A stretch of DNA of 50,955 bases from an uncultured Bacilli bacterium. Lineage in GTDB: Bacteria > Bacillota_I > Bacilli_A > RF39 > UBA660. The stretch lies in assembly GCA_947627635.1 (NCBI GenBank), contig CANQWT010000003.1, positions 1-50,955 of the forward strand. Reading direction: 5' to 3'. Below the pieces are notes generated by a model. The model worked only from the letters and a program-made list of their open reading frames with translations. It searched no databases and was not told the origin of the DNA. Shown one piece after another: positions 18,995-28,146 of this stretch (position 1 is its first letter; every line of letters starts with the position of its first letter). The position numbers and the translations under genes are program-made.

Positions 18995-19738
18995 TTATTC
19001 TTCTTCAAACTGGAGTGTTTCAAGTAATTTAAACATGTATTCGTCTTTAAAATAATCAATATCCCAATGGGTAAAAACATAGACATATTTTCCATGAGTT
19101 AAGTATATCATACGAGCTTTATCATTTCCTTCTATTGTTGCGATATAGCCAGTCAAATCCCCAGTAATCATTCTTTCTTTCGGTAACCCAGCAGCATGAC
19201 AAAGAAGTGCTACAATATAGTTCTCTTTCATTTTGGAAACAGGTGTAAAAATCGTATTTTTATGATAGTTATACTTTTTGATATAATTAAATATAGCTAC
19301 TTCATTATTTAATTTATGTTTATCTAAATAATTTGAAAACTCTTCTTTTGTAACTTCAAGTTTTGGAGAAAAATCATCGTATATCTTTTTACTATCTGAA
19401 TATGGATTTTCATATTTTTGAACTTGAAATTTTACTTTTTTACCATCTTCTAAAAAGCACTGATATTGTTCTTGATTATTATATGTCCTCATTTTGTCTA
19501 ATTCAAAACAAGAAAGTGAGTTTTCTAATAGTAGTCCATTAAAATGAAGATATTGACTATCGTCTAATTTTTTTGTTTTTATTTTGAAAGGGTCCTTTGG
19601 ATTTTCTTGTTGTGTAGAAGTAATATTGTCTAGAAAAATTCCTTTTTGATAGTAATAAAGACAATATCCTTTATATCCAAAATATCCACCTACTATAAGG
19701 ATAACTATGATTAAAATAACAAGAACTTTTCTTTTCAT
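18995..19738 (-). CDS. Single-pass exported protein (247 aa)
   Basis: N-terminal TM VLVILIIVILIVGGYFGYKGY; no recognised domain. Confidence 0.7.
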   Translation of the reverse strand: MKRKVLVILIIVILIVGGYFGYKGYCLYYYQKGIFLDNITSTQQENPKDPFKIKTKKLDDSQYLHFNGLLLENSLSCFELDKMRTYNNQEQYQCFLEDGKKVKFQVQKYENPYSDSKKIYDDFSPKLEVTKEEFSNYLDKHKLNNEVAIFNYIKKYNYHKNTIFTPVSKMKENYIVALLCHAAGLPKERMITGDLTGYIATIEGNDKARMIYLTHGKYVYVFTHWDIDYFKDEYMFKLLETLQFEEE

Positions 19739-19762
19739 TTTGTATCACCACTTTCTGAAATA

Positions 19763-20392
19763 CTAAATATCTCTTACAAAGATTTTTCGATTTTTTATGA
19801 TATAAAAATTTGATATTATTAAAATTAAGTCCATAAGAATTAAAAAATAAATGTTAAAAAATTTAAAAATTAAAAATATAATTATTAAGTCTAATAGAAT
19901 TGAAATATCTTTTCGTTTTATAACATTAAATATCGTAATTACTATTAAAGAAATAGATATATGAAATAAAATTGAAACAATAATACTTATAGGATTAAAT
20001 GACATTTTATCAATAAAATAAACTGAAGAAAGAAGTATAAAAACTAATCTATATATAATTATGTAACTCAAAATTGAAACTAATTTTACAATAAGCCATT
20101 TTTTTAAATTACTTCTTAAAATGATATAAAAAAAAGAAAAATCTATTTCATAAGTATAAAGAAAATAAGTGAAATATATAGTTAAACCTATTTGAAAAAT
20201 CAATAATAATAAGTCTAACATATTACTATATTTAGCTCCTGGGAAATTGATTAAACAATAAAAAGATTTTGGTTCAAATTTTATATTAAAATGTAGTAAT
20301 AACACTCTTAATGCTATCAATAATAATAGTAATAAAAACCATTTTTTATTGTTCATTATACAACTTTTGATTATTTGCATTTGTATTTTCAA
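19763..20392 (-). CDS. Integral membrane protein (209 aa), probable ABC permease-like
   Basis: Multiple TM segments; clustered with ABC ATPase. Confidence 0.65.
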   Translation of the reverse strand: MKIQMQIIKSCIMNNKKWFLLLLLLIALRVLLLHFNIKFEPKSFYCLINFPGAKYSNMLDLLLLIFQIGLTIYFTYFLYTYEIDFSFFYIILRSNLKKWLIVKLVSILSYIIIYRLVFILLSSVYFIDKMSFNPISIIVSILFHISISLIVITIFNVIKRKDISILLDLIIIFLIFKFFNIYFLILMDLILIISNFYIIKNRKIFVRDI

Positions 20393-20415
20393 AATATCAC
20401 CACCTTCTATAAGGA

Positions 20416-21189
20416 TTAAATTAAATCTTTTTTATTTTTAGATGCCAGTTTATAAATAAGTTTAGTTAAAAAAATTAAAATTAAACCATATAGCAGTGAG
20501 CAAATTATTTCCAAAAAGAAAGAACTATATTCAACATTCATAAAATAATAATGATAAATAAATGGTAAATTATAAAAATGTTTTACTTCTTGTAAATTTG
20601 GTAATAAGAAGCATAAAAAGGAAGAAAGAATTACAAATAGTCTATATACATTTTTCTGAAATAATAAATATAAACAGTAAAAATCAATTCCGATAAAGCA
20701 ATTAAAGACCATTCCTCTAAATAATCTAAACAAAATATAAATAATTATTGAAATGTTATATTTGCTATGTTGTTCTAATGAAATATTACCTAAAGAAAAT
20801 ACTACAGCACCTGCCAAAGCTAATATAATAGAAATTATTGAAATAAAAATAATCAATACTATAATAGTTTTTATATTATTTTTAATCATTATTTTGTAAT
20901 GAGGATATCTACAAACATAAAAATAATTTTGAGATAATTTTATAGAACTTTTCAAAATAATAAATCCTATTGAAATAAAAAGCATTGTATTAAACACTGG
21001 GTTTGAAATAATATACAATAATTTTTCCCACATATTAGTACCCAAGTAACCAGATATAGATGGGATTAAAGTCCCAATAAATAATAGTAGAAATACCAAT
21101 AAACCATTATTCCTATCTAAATAATTATTGATATCAACTTTGTCAAAAAATTTCTTTTTCATTCTAATCTTTAATTTTCCCTGCATCAA
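20416..21189 (-). CDS. Integral membrane protein (257 aa), probable ABC permease-like
   Basis: About 6 hydrophobic segments; adjacent to ABC ATPase. True start may be the internal MKKKFF. Confidence 0.7.
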   Translation of the reverse strand: MMQGKLKIRMKKKFFDKVDINNYLDRNNGLLVFLLLFIGTLIPSISGYLGTNMWEKLLYIISNPVFNTMLFISIGFIILKSSIKLSQNYFYVCRYPHYKIMIKNNIKTIIVLIIFISIISIILALAGAVVFSLGNISLEQHSKYNISIIIYILFRLFRGMVFNCFIGIDFYCLYLLFQKNVYRLFVILSSFLCFLLPNLQEVKHFYNLPFIYHYYFMNVEYSSFFLEIICSLLYGLILIFLTKLIYKLASKNKKDLI

Positions 21190-21817
21190 AATAAATAATA
21201 TAATCTGAAAGATTATCTAAATCTTCTTTTATATGAGTACTAATTATAATAATTTTATTTTTCTTTATTTTAGTAAAATAGGCTAATAATTTTTTTACAG
21301 TTTCTTGCTCTATTCCATTAAAAGGTTCGTCTAAAAACATAATTTGTGGGTCTTCCATTATAACTTGCGCTATCCCTAATTTTTGCTTCATTCCTAATGA
21401 ATATTTACTATATTTTTTATCTTTTTGGTCTAACAGATTAACTATTTCTAATGCTTTTTCTATCTCCAAATCTGATATTTTGTTTTGAATTTTTGCTAAT
21501 AATTTTAAATTTTCGAAGCCCGTCATATCTGGAAAGAAAGTAGGCTTTTCAATAAGTACTCTTAATGAAGGTGGAAATTCATTATTTTCATTATAATTTT
21601 TTCCATCATACAATATTACTCCAGACGTTGGCAAATAAAAACCACTTAATAATTTTAAAAATACACTTTTACCAGAACCATTTCTCCCATACAAACCATA
21701 AATATTGCCAGTTTTAAACTCATAAGTTATATCTTTAATTATAGTGTTTTCATTAAAAACCTTAGTTACATTTTTAACTTTTATGTTCATTTTCTCACCT
21801 CTATTCATTTTTTTCAC
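21164..21817 (-). CDS. ABC transporter ATP-binding protein
   Basis: Walker A GRNGSGKS, signature YSLGMKQKLGIAQ, Walker B IMFLDEPFNGIE, H-loop STH. True start likely internal MNIKVKNV. Confidence 0.95.
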   Translation of the reverse strand: MKKMNRGEKMNIKVKNVTKVFNENTIIKDITYEFKTGNIYGLYGRNGSGKSVFLKLLSGFYLPTSGVILYDGKNYNENNEFPPSLRVLIEKPTFFPDMTGFENLKLLAKIQNKISDLEIEKALEIVNLLDQKDKKYSKYSLGMKQKLGIAQVIMEDPQIMFLDEPFNGIEQETVKKLLAYFTKIKKNKIIIISTHIKEDLDNLSDYIIYFDAGKIKD

Positions 21818-22709
21818 AGTCGATAAATAATTGTTCCTTATTTTTGTATAAAATCAACATAATAATTGTTGAAATTATAGCGGATAATACTGCAAATACT
21901 ACTGGAGCCAAAAGTCCATATCCATCTTGAAGAGAAAAAACACTTAAAATATTGAATATATATCCAAAATCTGTTTTTAAAACTTTTCCAAACAAGAGTG
22001 CATTTATTACTATTTCTAAAAATGCTTCTATTCCAATAAATGTTAAATATGATATTATTGTAGCAATTAAAAAATTATGGTGTTTTCTAGCTATACATAA
22101 AGAAATATTTATATATAAAATGGAAAGTGAAAACACTTTTATTAAATAAACTAACATAAATATCCAAGGGTTAGAAACAGTATCTCGCTGCCAAATAATT
22201 GTATTTTGCAATAATCCATTTTCAAATTCAAATGTTCTAGTGTAACAATAACATATTATGAATGTTACTATTGATAATAATGGTAAAATAAAAGCTGGCT
22301 TATATGCTGTTTTTAAAAGTTGTAAAATTATACTTTTATAACTTTTTCTTTGCAATTCATTTTTTAATATATTATTTTTTAAATATTTGCATACTAAAGT
22401 AAGAGATGGTATTGTAATGAGTAAAAATATTATAAAGCTAGTACTGTTTAAGCCAAAAGCAAACGTCCAAGTAACCATGCTATAAAAGTCTGTTTTTATT
22501 TTCTTATTTTGTTCTGCTAATTCACAATAAGTTTTATGTTTTTCTAATTCGTCTTTACTCAATTTTTCACAATATTGCTCTGCTTCGCGCTGACTTTTTT
22601 TATTATCTTTATCAGTTTTAATATATGAACAAACATTAAATAGAAGAATTACTAACAATATAAATAATGAAAATATACACAAATAATTAGATTTGATTTT
22701 TCTCTTCAT
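21801..22709 (-). CDS. ABC-2-type membrane protein (302 aa)
   Basis: N-terminal TM, soluble loop, then about five TM segments; next to ABC ATPase. Confidence 0.75.
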   Translation of the reverse strand: MKRKIKSNYLCIFSLFILLVILLFNVCSYIKTDKDNKKSQREAEQYCEKLSKDELEKHKTYCELAEQNKKIKTDFYSMVTWTFAFGLNSTSFIIFLLITIPSLTLVCKYLKNNILKNELQRKSYKSIILQLLKTAYKPAFILPLLSIVTFIICYCYTRTFEFENGLLQNTIIWQRDTVSNPWIFMLVYLIKVFSLSILYINISLCIARKHHNFLIATIISYLTFIGIEAFLEIVINALLFGKVLKTDFGYIFNILSVFSLQDGYGLLAPVVFAVLSAIISTIIMLILYKNKEQLFIDCEKNE

Positions 22710-22730
22710 TTTATCACCTTCAAAAAAATT

Positions 22731-23226
22731 GCTAGAGAGTTTGTAATATTAAAACAAACTATACTATATTATTTTAGGCATTCCAGGTCCAAAGACCGAA
22801 AGTATAAGTAGTTACTAATGTCAAATCGCTTCTTCTAAGACCTATACGATATTTTCCAGGTAAAGCAAATGATGTAAGTTGGGCATAAACAGTTTGACCT
22901 TGTACAACTGCTCTTTCACAATGGTCCCCATCATTCTTTTGAAATTTTACTGCAATGACACATTTTGGACAAGGATTAGTAATAGTAGTATATGTATCCA
23001 TATTATAATATGACTGTTGAGATTCTTTTGTTTTATTCATATAAGAAGTATAACTATAATCTTCATTTGGTTCAATAGTTTCTGAGATATATGTAGCACT
23101 TGCATCTTCTTTTAATGCAGATACTAGACAAAAATCTGCTGCAATTGCTAATACTAATACTAATAGTGAATATTTTAAAAATTTCATAATTGATTACCTC
23201 CTTTCCCAATTATAAAACTCTCTAGC
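22731..23226. repeat. 12-bp inverted repeat bracketing the 137-aa secreted-protein gene
   Basis: GCTAGAGAGTTT at 22731-22742 and AAACTCTCTAGC at 23215-23226, perfect inverse complements. Confidence 0.85.
22774..23187 (-). CDS. Small secreted protein (137 aa), Cys- and aromatic-containing
   Basis: Sec-type signal MKFLKYSLLVLVLAIAADFCLVSALKEDASA; mature region with PCPKC and HC cysteines and a YTFGLWTWNA terminus; strong RBS GAAAGGAGG upstream. Confidence 0.8.
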   Translation of the reverse strand: MKFLKYSLLVLVLAIAADFCLVSALKEDASATYISETIEPNEDYSYTSYMNKTKESQQSYYNMDTYTTITNPCPKCVIAVKFQKNDGDHCERAVVQGQTVYAQLTSFALPGKYRIGLRRSDLTLVTTYTFGLWTWNA

Positions 23227-23504
23227 CTTAATTTAATCATAGCGCTTATATTCATATGTTCTTTTATTCCGATATAGCATATTTTTAGAAATTTTACAAT
23301 ACCTTTTCCTATTTTTTATCAAAATTTAATTTGAAAGTTATTACTTAGTGTTATGTTATAAAATAGCAAAGAAAAAATAAAAGCATTTTAATTATTCGAA
23401 AGTACTCAATTTAATGACATTTCTACTAAGTAAAATATATGAGGTAAGCATTTTGAATATTAACTAGCTTTTACTTAATTTAAAACAAAATATATCAGCA
23501 TGTT

Positions 23505-24599
23505 TTAACCATTTTTAGAGATATTTAAAAGTATTCCTATACTCATTAAACTAATCAGTAAACTACTTCCTCCATAACTAAGAAAAGGTAAAGTAACTCC
23601 AGTTACAGGAATGAGACCTACTACTACCATCAAGTTCATAAGTGCTTGAAATATCAGTTGAAAGACAAATCCAAAAGCTAAATATTTCGTAAAAGTATTG
23701 TTCGCTTTTAAAGCAATACGAATACCACGATAGAGAATAAAAGCAAACAGTCCACAAACAAGAATTGCTCCTAGAAAACCAAATTCCTCACTAATAATAG
23801 AAAAAATAAAATCTGTTTGCGGTTCGGGTAAATAGAAATGTTTTTGTCTTGATTTCAAAAAACCCATTCCGAATAAACCACCAGGACCTATCGCATAAAG
23901 GGACTGTATCATTTGAAAGCCAGTTCCAAGTGGGTCTTTCCAAGGATTGATGAATGAAGTAATTCTCATCATTCGATAAGGTGCTATCAAAATAAGGACA
24001 ATGATGCCAACAAGTCCAAGAAGCCCTGCTCCATAAAAAAATTTCATGTTGATACCTGCCACAAAAAGAAGTGCAATAATACTCATCATCAAAACCATTC
24101 CTGTTCCAAGGTCAGGTTGCAACATAATCAAGCCAAAGAACAATAAAGCAATTCCTAAAATTGGAAATACACCCTTTTTATAACTTTTTAAGAATTTATT
24201 CGAAAGACTTAAATATTTGCTTGTAAAAATAATTAACCCCAATTTTGCAAACTCACTCGGCTGTATTCCAAAAGAACCAATACCAAACCAACTTCTACTT
24301 CCATTTCTAACACTTCCAATTCCTGGAATTAGCACAAGAATGAGTAAAATGAAACAAATAAGAAGAATTAGATTTGCTTTTTTATACAACAATTGATAAT
24401 CCATTTTAATAAAGCCTATCATTAAAATAAGACCTGTGATTAAGAAAAGGGCTTGTTGCTTCACATAATGAAAAGCATCATGAAATTTATATTCCGACCA
24501 AATACTGGAAGAGGAATAAATCATCACAAGACCAAATAAAGATAGACATAAAACTGCGATAAACAAAGGCACATCGATTTTCTTCTTCATGTAAGTCAC
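23505..24599 (-). CDS. ftsW: FtsW/RodA/SpoVE (SEDS) peptidoglycan polymerase
   Basis: 10-TM pattern; SRSWFGIGSFGIQPSEFAKLGLI; ISEEFGFLGAI; GVTLPFLSYGGSSLL. Confidence 0.92.
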   Translation of the reverse strand: MTYMKKKIDVPLFIAVLCLSLFGLVMIYSSSSIWSEYKFHDAFHYVKQQALFLITGLILMIGFIKMDYQLLYKKANLILLICFILLILVLIPGIGSVRNGSRSWFGIGSFGIQPSEFAKLGLIIFTSKYLSLSNKFLKSYKKGVFPILGIALLFFGLIMLQPDLGTGMVLMMSIIALLFVAGINMKFFYGAGLLGLVGIIVLILIAPYRMMRITSFINPWKDPLGTGFQMIQSLYAIGPGGLFGMGFLKSRQKHFYLPEPQTDFIFSIISEEFGFLGAILVCGLFAFILYRGIRIALKANNTFTKYLAFGFVFQLIFQALMNLMVVVGLIPVTGVTLPFLSYGGSSLLISLMSIGILLNISKNG

Positions 24600-24614
24600 C
24601 TATTTTATTTGATG

Positions 24615-24640
24615 AAAAAAGAAGGGATTTTATTCCCTTC
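24615..24640 (-). terminator. Rho-independent terminator after mraY
   Basis: GAAGGGA-ataaaa-TCCCTTC followed by TTTTTT on minus strand. Confidence 0.8.
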
Positions 24641-24651
24641 AATTCTAATGA

Positions 24652-25632
24652 TTATAACCAAACACCAAATAAGATACCTGACATGGCAAGAATAAGACCA
24701 AATACCCAAAAGAGTTTTACAATGTCCCGTTCTTTCCAGCCTAATTTTTCAAAGTGATGATGAAGTGGGGTCATTAAGAAAAGTTTGTGATGGAATACTT
24801 TTAACCATAAAACTTGTAAGATAACCGATAAAGTTTCTACCACAAAGACACCAGCTACAACGACAAGAGTTAACTCACGATGCGTTAAAATCGCAATACT
24901 TGCCATAACTCCACCTAAAGCAAGACTTCCTGTATCTCCCATAAAAACTCGAGCAGGATAAGTATTGAAAACTAAGAACCCAATTAAAGAACCTGCGAGG
25001 ATTAAAGAAAATACTCCTAAATCTTCAAAGCCTACAATGAATGAAATCAAACTAAAAGCTACAAATGCAATAGCTGAAAGACCTCCTGCAAGACCATCTA
25101 GTCCATCTGTTAAGTTGACTGCATTAGAAGCACCAACCAGTAGGAAAAGAATAAATAATCCATAGAGCCAGCCCATTTCTAAATCAATGTGAAGTGTTCC
25201 AACAACCCAAGAAGTTTGTCCTCCATTTCGCATATAAATATAGAAAAAGACCGTAGATACCAAAATTTGGAAAAAAAGCTTTTGATAAGTGGTAAGTCCT
25301 TCGTTATCATGTCGTTTTAAGGACAAGAAATCATCTAAAAAACCAATGATAGCAAAGCTTACGAAGACCATCAAAACAATTAAAATATTATCGGTATATG
25401 GAATTTTTCCAGTACATAGTAGGAACAGGGTCACAAGAACAGTCGGAAGGATGAAAATTAAGCCTCCCATAGTCGGTGTTCCTTCTTTTTTCTTATGATT
25501 TTCTCCTACAAAAATACTAATTCGTTGACGCACTTTCAACTTCTTTAACAAAGGAACTAAAAAAAGTCCTAAAATAGAAGAAGATAAAAAGCCTATCATC
25601 ACTGCAAAAACTGCTTTTGTAAGTAATAACAT
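24652..25632 (-). CDS. mraY: Phospho-N-acetylmuramoyl-pentapeptide-transferase
   Basis: KKEGTPTMGGLIF, NLTDGLDGLAGG, FMGDTGSLALGG, TPLHHHFEKLGWKE. Confidence 0.95.
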   Translation of the reverse strand: MLLLTKAVFAVMIGFLSSSILGLFLVPLLKKLKVRQRISIFVGENHKKKEGTPTMGGLIFILPTVLVTLFLLCTGKIPYTDNILIVLMVFVSFAIIGFLDDFLSLKRHDNEGLTTYQKLFFQILVSTVFFYIYMRNGGQTSWVVGTLHIDLEMGWLYGLFILFLLVGASNAVNLTDGLDGLAGGLSAIAFVAFSLISFIVGFEDLGVFSLILAGSLIGFLVFNTYPARVFMGDTGSLALGGVMASIAILTHRELTLVVVAGVFVVETLSVILQVLWLKVFHHKLFLMTPLHHHFEKLGWKERDIVKLFWVFGLILAMSGILFGVWL

Positions 25633-25715
25633 ACGGGTTCCCCATTTCTTGTTTTAGTATATCATAAACTACTTTTATAAGCACTTCATTTCTTGCTTTT
25701 GACACAAATTGACAG

Positions 25716-27623
25716 CTAATCTCCTAAAAGCAACTTGACGGTGGAGCCTTCTTCAAGGCGTTCATCAGATAACGGTGACTGACTAACGACATAATCTCCA
25801 CTTCCTGAATACTCTACTTGGAATTTAGAAAGCAACTCGGTTGCCTCTTCTTTACTTTTCCCTATCACATTTGGAACAGGATAATAAACTTTATCACTCC
25901 AAATATAATCTTTTTCTAATCCACCTTCTTGCTTTTCAATTCCTAAAGCATCAATGATATCGAGTAAAATTCGTCTTGCAATAGGTGTGGTCGTATAACT
26001 TGATAGAAGTGCTGTTTTTTTAGGATTATCAATTGCAATATATAAAACTGCTTCTGGCTGATTTGATGGAACAATTCCTACAAAAGACATGATATAGTTG
26101 TTTGCCAAATAAACACCATTCACAGCTTTTTGGGCTGTTCCTGTTTTTCCACCAATTCGATATCCATCAATATAAGCAGCTTTTCCACCACCAAGAGCCA
26201 CAACACTTTCAAGAGCACTCCGCATAATTTCAGAAGTTTTTTCACTAATGGTTTTTCTTACAACTTTCTTCTTATTTTCTAAGATAATGTTTCCTGTTTC
26301 AGGTTCTTCTATTGCTTTTAAGACATAAGGTTTTAATAAATTTCCTCCATTGAGAACTGCAGAAACTGCACGAACTTGTTGAATTGGTGTGACGGAAATT
26401 CCTTGTCCAAAAGCTGTGGTTGCTAACTCGATATTTCCAACTTTATCAAGCGGAAATAAAATTCCTGTTCCCTCTCCATTTAAATCAATACCCGTTTTTT
26501 CACCAAATCCGAAAAGGTCTAGATAGGAAAATAATTTTTCTTTTCCTAAAAGCTGTCCCATCTTGACAAAGCCTGGGTTACAACTATTTTGTAAGACTTG
26601 CAAGAAAGTTTGAGCCCCATGTCCTCCTGCTTTCCAACATTTAATTTTGGCCGTATCGACCATGACACTTCCACTATCATAAAATGTATCTTTAGAAAGG
26701 TCTAGCAAGCCCTCTTCTACTACTGCACTAGTGGTAATAATTTTTTGAGTAGACCCTGGTTCGTAGCTTGCCCAAATTGGCAAATTACGTGAAAGTGTTT
26801 CTTGACTATAATCTTGATAATGATTTGGGTCATAATCTGGGCGAGATGCCATCCCAAGAATTTCTCCTGTATTGGGGTCCATCACAATCGCAAGGGCCAT
26901 ATCAGGCTGAAACATATCGACAACATTTGAAAGCTCTCTTTCCAAAGATTGTTGAATCTTTAAATCAATTGTAAGTTGGAGATTCATTCCATTTTGTGGT
27001 TGTGTATAAACATCGGCTAAAGAAAGACGATTTCCTTTGGCATCAGAAAAATACTTAATTGCTCCTTTTTCCCCTGTCAAGTACTGATTATATTGAAGTT
27101 CAAGCCCCGAAAGACCTTGATTATCAATACCAACATAGCCTAAAGTATGAGAAAGTAAATTACCATAAGGATAATATCGTTTTGCTTCTTTGACTAAATA
27201 AACACCGTCAAAGTGAAAAGCTTCTATTTCATCAGCAATTTCATAAGAAAGTCTTCTACCTTCTGGATGCACTCTTTCCATAGAAGTTTGTTTGTAGACG
27301 TGTTTATCCATTTCTTCTTTCGAAACTCCTAAGACTTCAGCAAGTTTTTGAGAAACTTCCTCTTTGTTTTGAATTTGATTTGGAATAAGAACAAGAGAGG
27401 TTGTCGTTAAATTATCGGCTAGGACTACTCCGTTTCTATCAAGGATTAGACCACGGGATGCTTCAATTGGCAAATCTCTACTCCATAGTTTGTTGGCTAA
27501 GTCTACTAGACGATGATAATCAAACACTTGCACATAAAAAACACGACCTAGAACTAGAAAAAAGCAAAAGAAAAAAATGAGTAGAACGATTTTCATTCTC
27601 CTATCAAGTTTTTTGGTAAACAT
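25716..27623 (-). CDS. Class B penicillin-binding protein (SpoVD/PBP2B-type) with PASTA domain
   Basis: YEPGSTQKIITT (SxxK), SCN, KTGTAQK; C-terminal PVPNVIGKSKEEATELL PASTA. Confidence 0.93.
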   Translation of the reverse strand: MFTKKLDRRMKIVLLIFFFCFFLVLGRVFYVQVFDYHRLVDLANKLWSRDLPIEASRGLILDRNGVVLADNLTTTSLVLIPNQIQNKEEVSQKLAEVLGVSKEEMDKHVYKQTSMERVHPEGRRLSYEIADEIEAFHFDGVYLVKEAKRYYPYGNLLSHTLGYVGIDNQGLSGLELQYNQYLTGEKGAIKYFSDAKGNRLSLADVYTQPQNGMNLQLTIDLKIQQSLERELSNVVDMFQPDMALAIVMDPNTGEILGMASRPDYDPNHYQDYSQETLSRNLPIWASYEPGSTQKIITTSAVVEEGLLDLSKDTFYDSGSVMVDTAKIKCWKAGGHGAQTFLQVLQNSCNPGFVKMGQLLGKEKLFSYLDLFGFGEKTGIDLNGEGTGILFPLDKVGNIELATTAFGQGISVTPIQQVRAVSAVLNGGNLLKPYVLKAIEEPETGNIILENKKKVVRKTISEKTSEIMRSALESVVALGGGKAAYIDGYRIGGKTGTAQKAVNGVYLANNYIMSFVGIVPSNQPEAVLYIAIDNPKKTALLSSYTTTPIARRILLDIIDALGIEKQEGGLEKDYIWSDKVYYPVPNVIGKSKEEATELLSKFQVEYSGSGDYVVSQSPLSDERLEEGSTVKLLLGD

Positions 27624-27702
27624 CTAATCACCCTACTTCAATATATGAAGCAACTTAGAAAAAAAGAATGTAGAACCAAAGAAGTAACAAAATTTTACCG
27701 TC

Positions 27703-27816
27703 TTATTTTCTTGCTTCCATCATTTCCATCTTTTCATCTTCTATCGATGCCAAGCGACACGCACAGAAAATAAATAGAATTAGAAAACTGATGATAAAAA
27801 ACAGTACAAACAACAT
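27703..27816 (-). CDS. Small single-TM protein (37 aa), not in ORF track
   Basis: Minus-strand MLFVLFFIISFLILFIFCACRLASIEDEKMEMMEARK*; AAGGGGG RBS upstream; directly precedes the PBP gene. Confidence 0.6.
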   Translation of the reverse strand: MLFVLFFIISFLILFIFCACRLASIEDEKMEMMEARK

Positions 27817-28107
27817 AAAAATTCCCCCTTACTTTTAATATAGAAATTAAAATTTCACTTTATGCCAAAATACGACATTTTTTTAATTTCTTCCTTTGTT
27901 TGCACTGTTATACAAGAAATCCAAAAGAAATGCAAAGGGCAAAAATTTAAAATTTCAACCCTTTTTCAAGCAAAAATTACACAAAAATTGCCATTTTTTA
28001 CCATTTTTAGTCCTATGAAGGGGGTAAATTTTAAAAATTTGGACTTTTTTCATTTTTTACATTTTTTTATTACAGATAATAGAAATCATTTTTCAAATCC
28101 TCCAAAG

Positions 28108-28144
28108 AAAAAAAGATTGCCCTATTTCTAGAGCTAATCTTTTC
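28108..28144 (-). terminator. Rho-independent terminator after the giant protease gene
   Basis: AAAAGATTAGCTCTA-gaaa-TAGGGCAATCTTTTTTT on minus strand. Confidence 0.75.
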
Positions 28145-28146
28145 AT

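Noticed and set aside
22774-23187. Calling the 137-aa protein a lactococcin 972 bacteriocin
   Set aside because: Only the gene layout is reminiscent; mature sequence lacks the family pattern as I know it, so left as uncharacterised.
25517-25705. 62-aa minus ORF upstream of mraY
   Set aside because: Overlaps the mraY start in another frame and covers its promoter region; no protein-like features.
27862-28131. 89-aa plus ORF between the PBP region and protease terminator
   Set aside because: Phe/Lys-rich translation of AT-rich intergenic DNA, runs into the protease-gene terminator; no convincing RBS.
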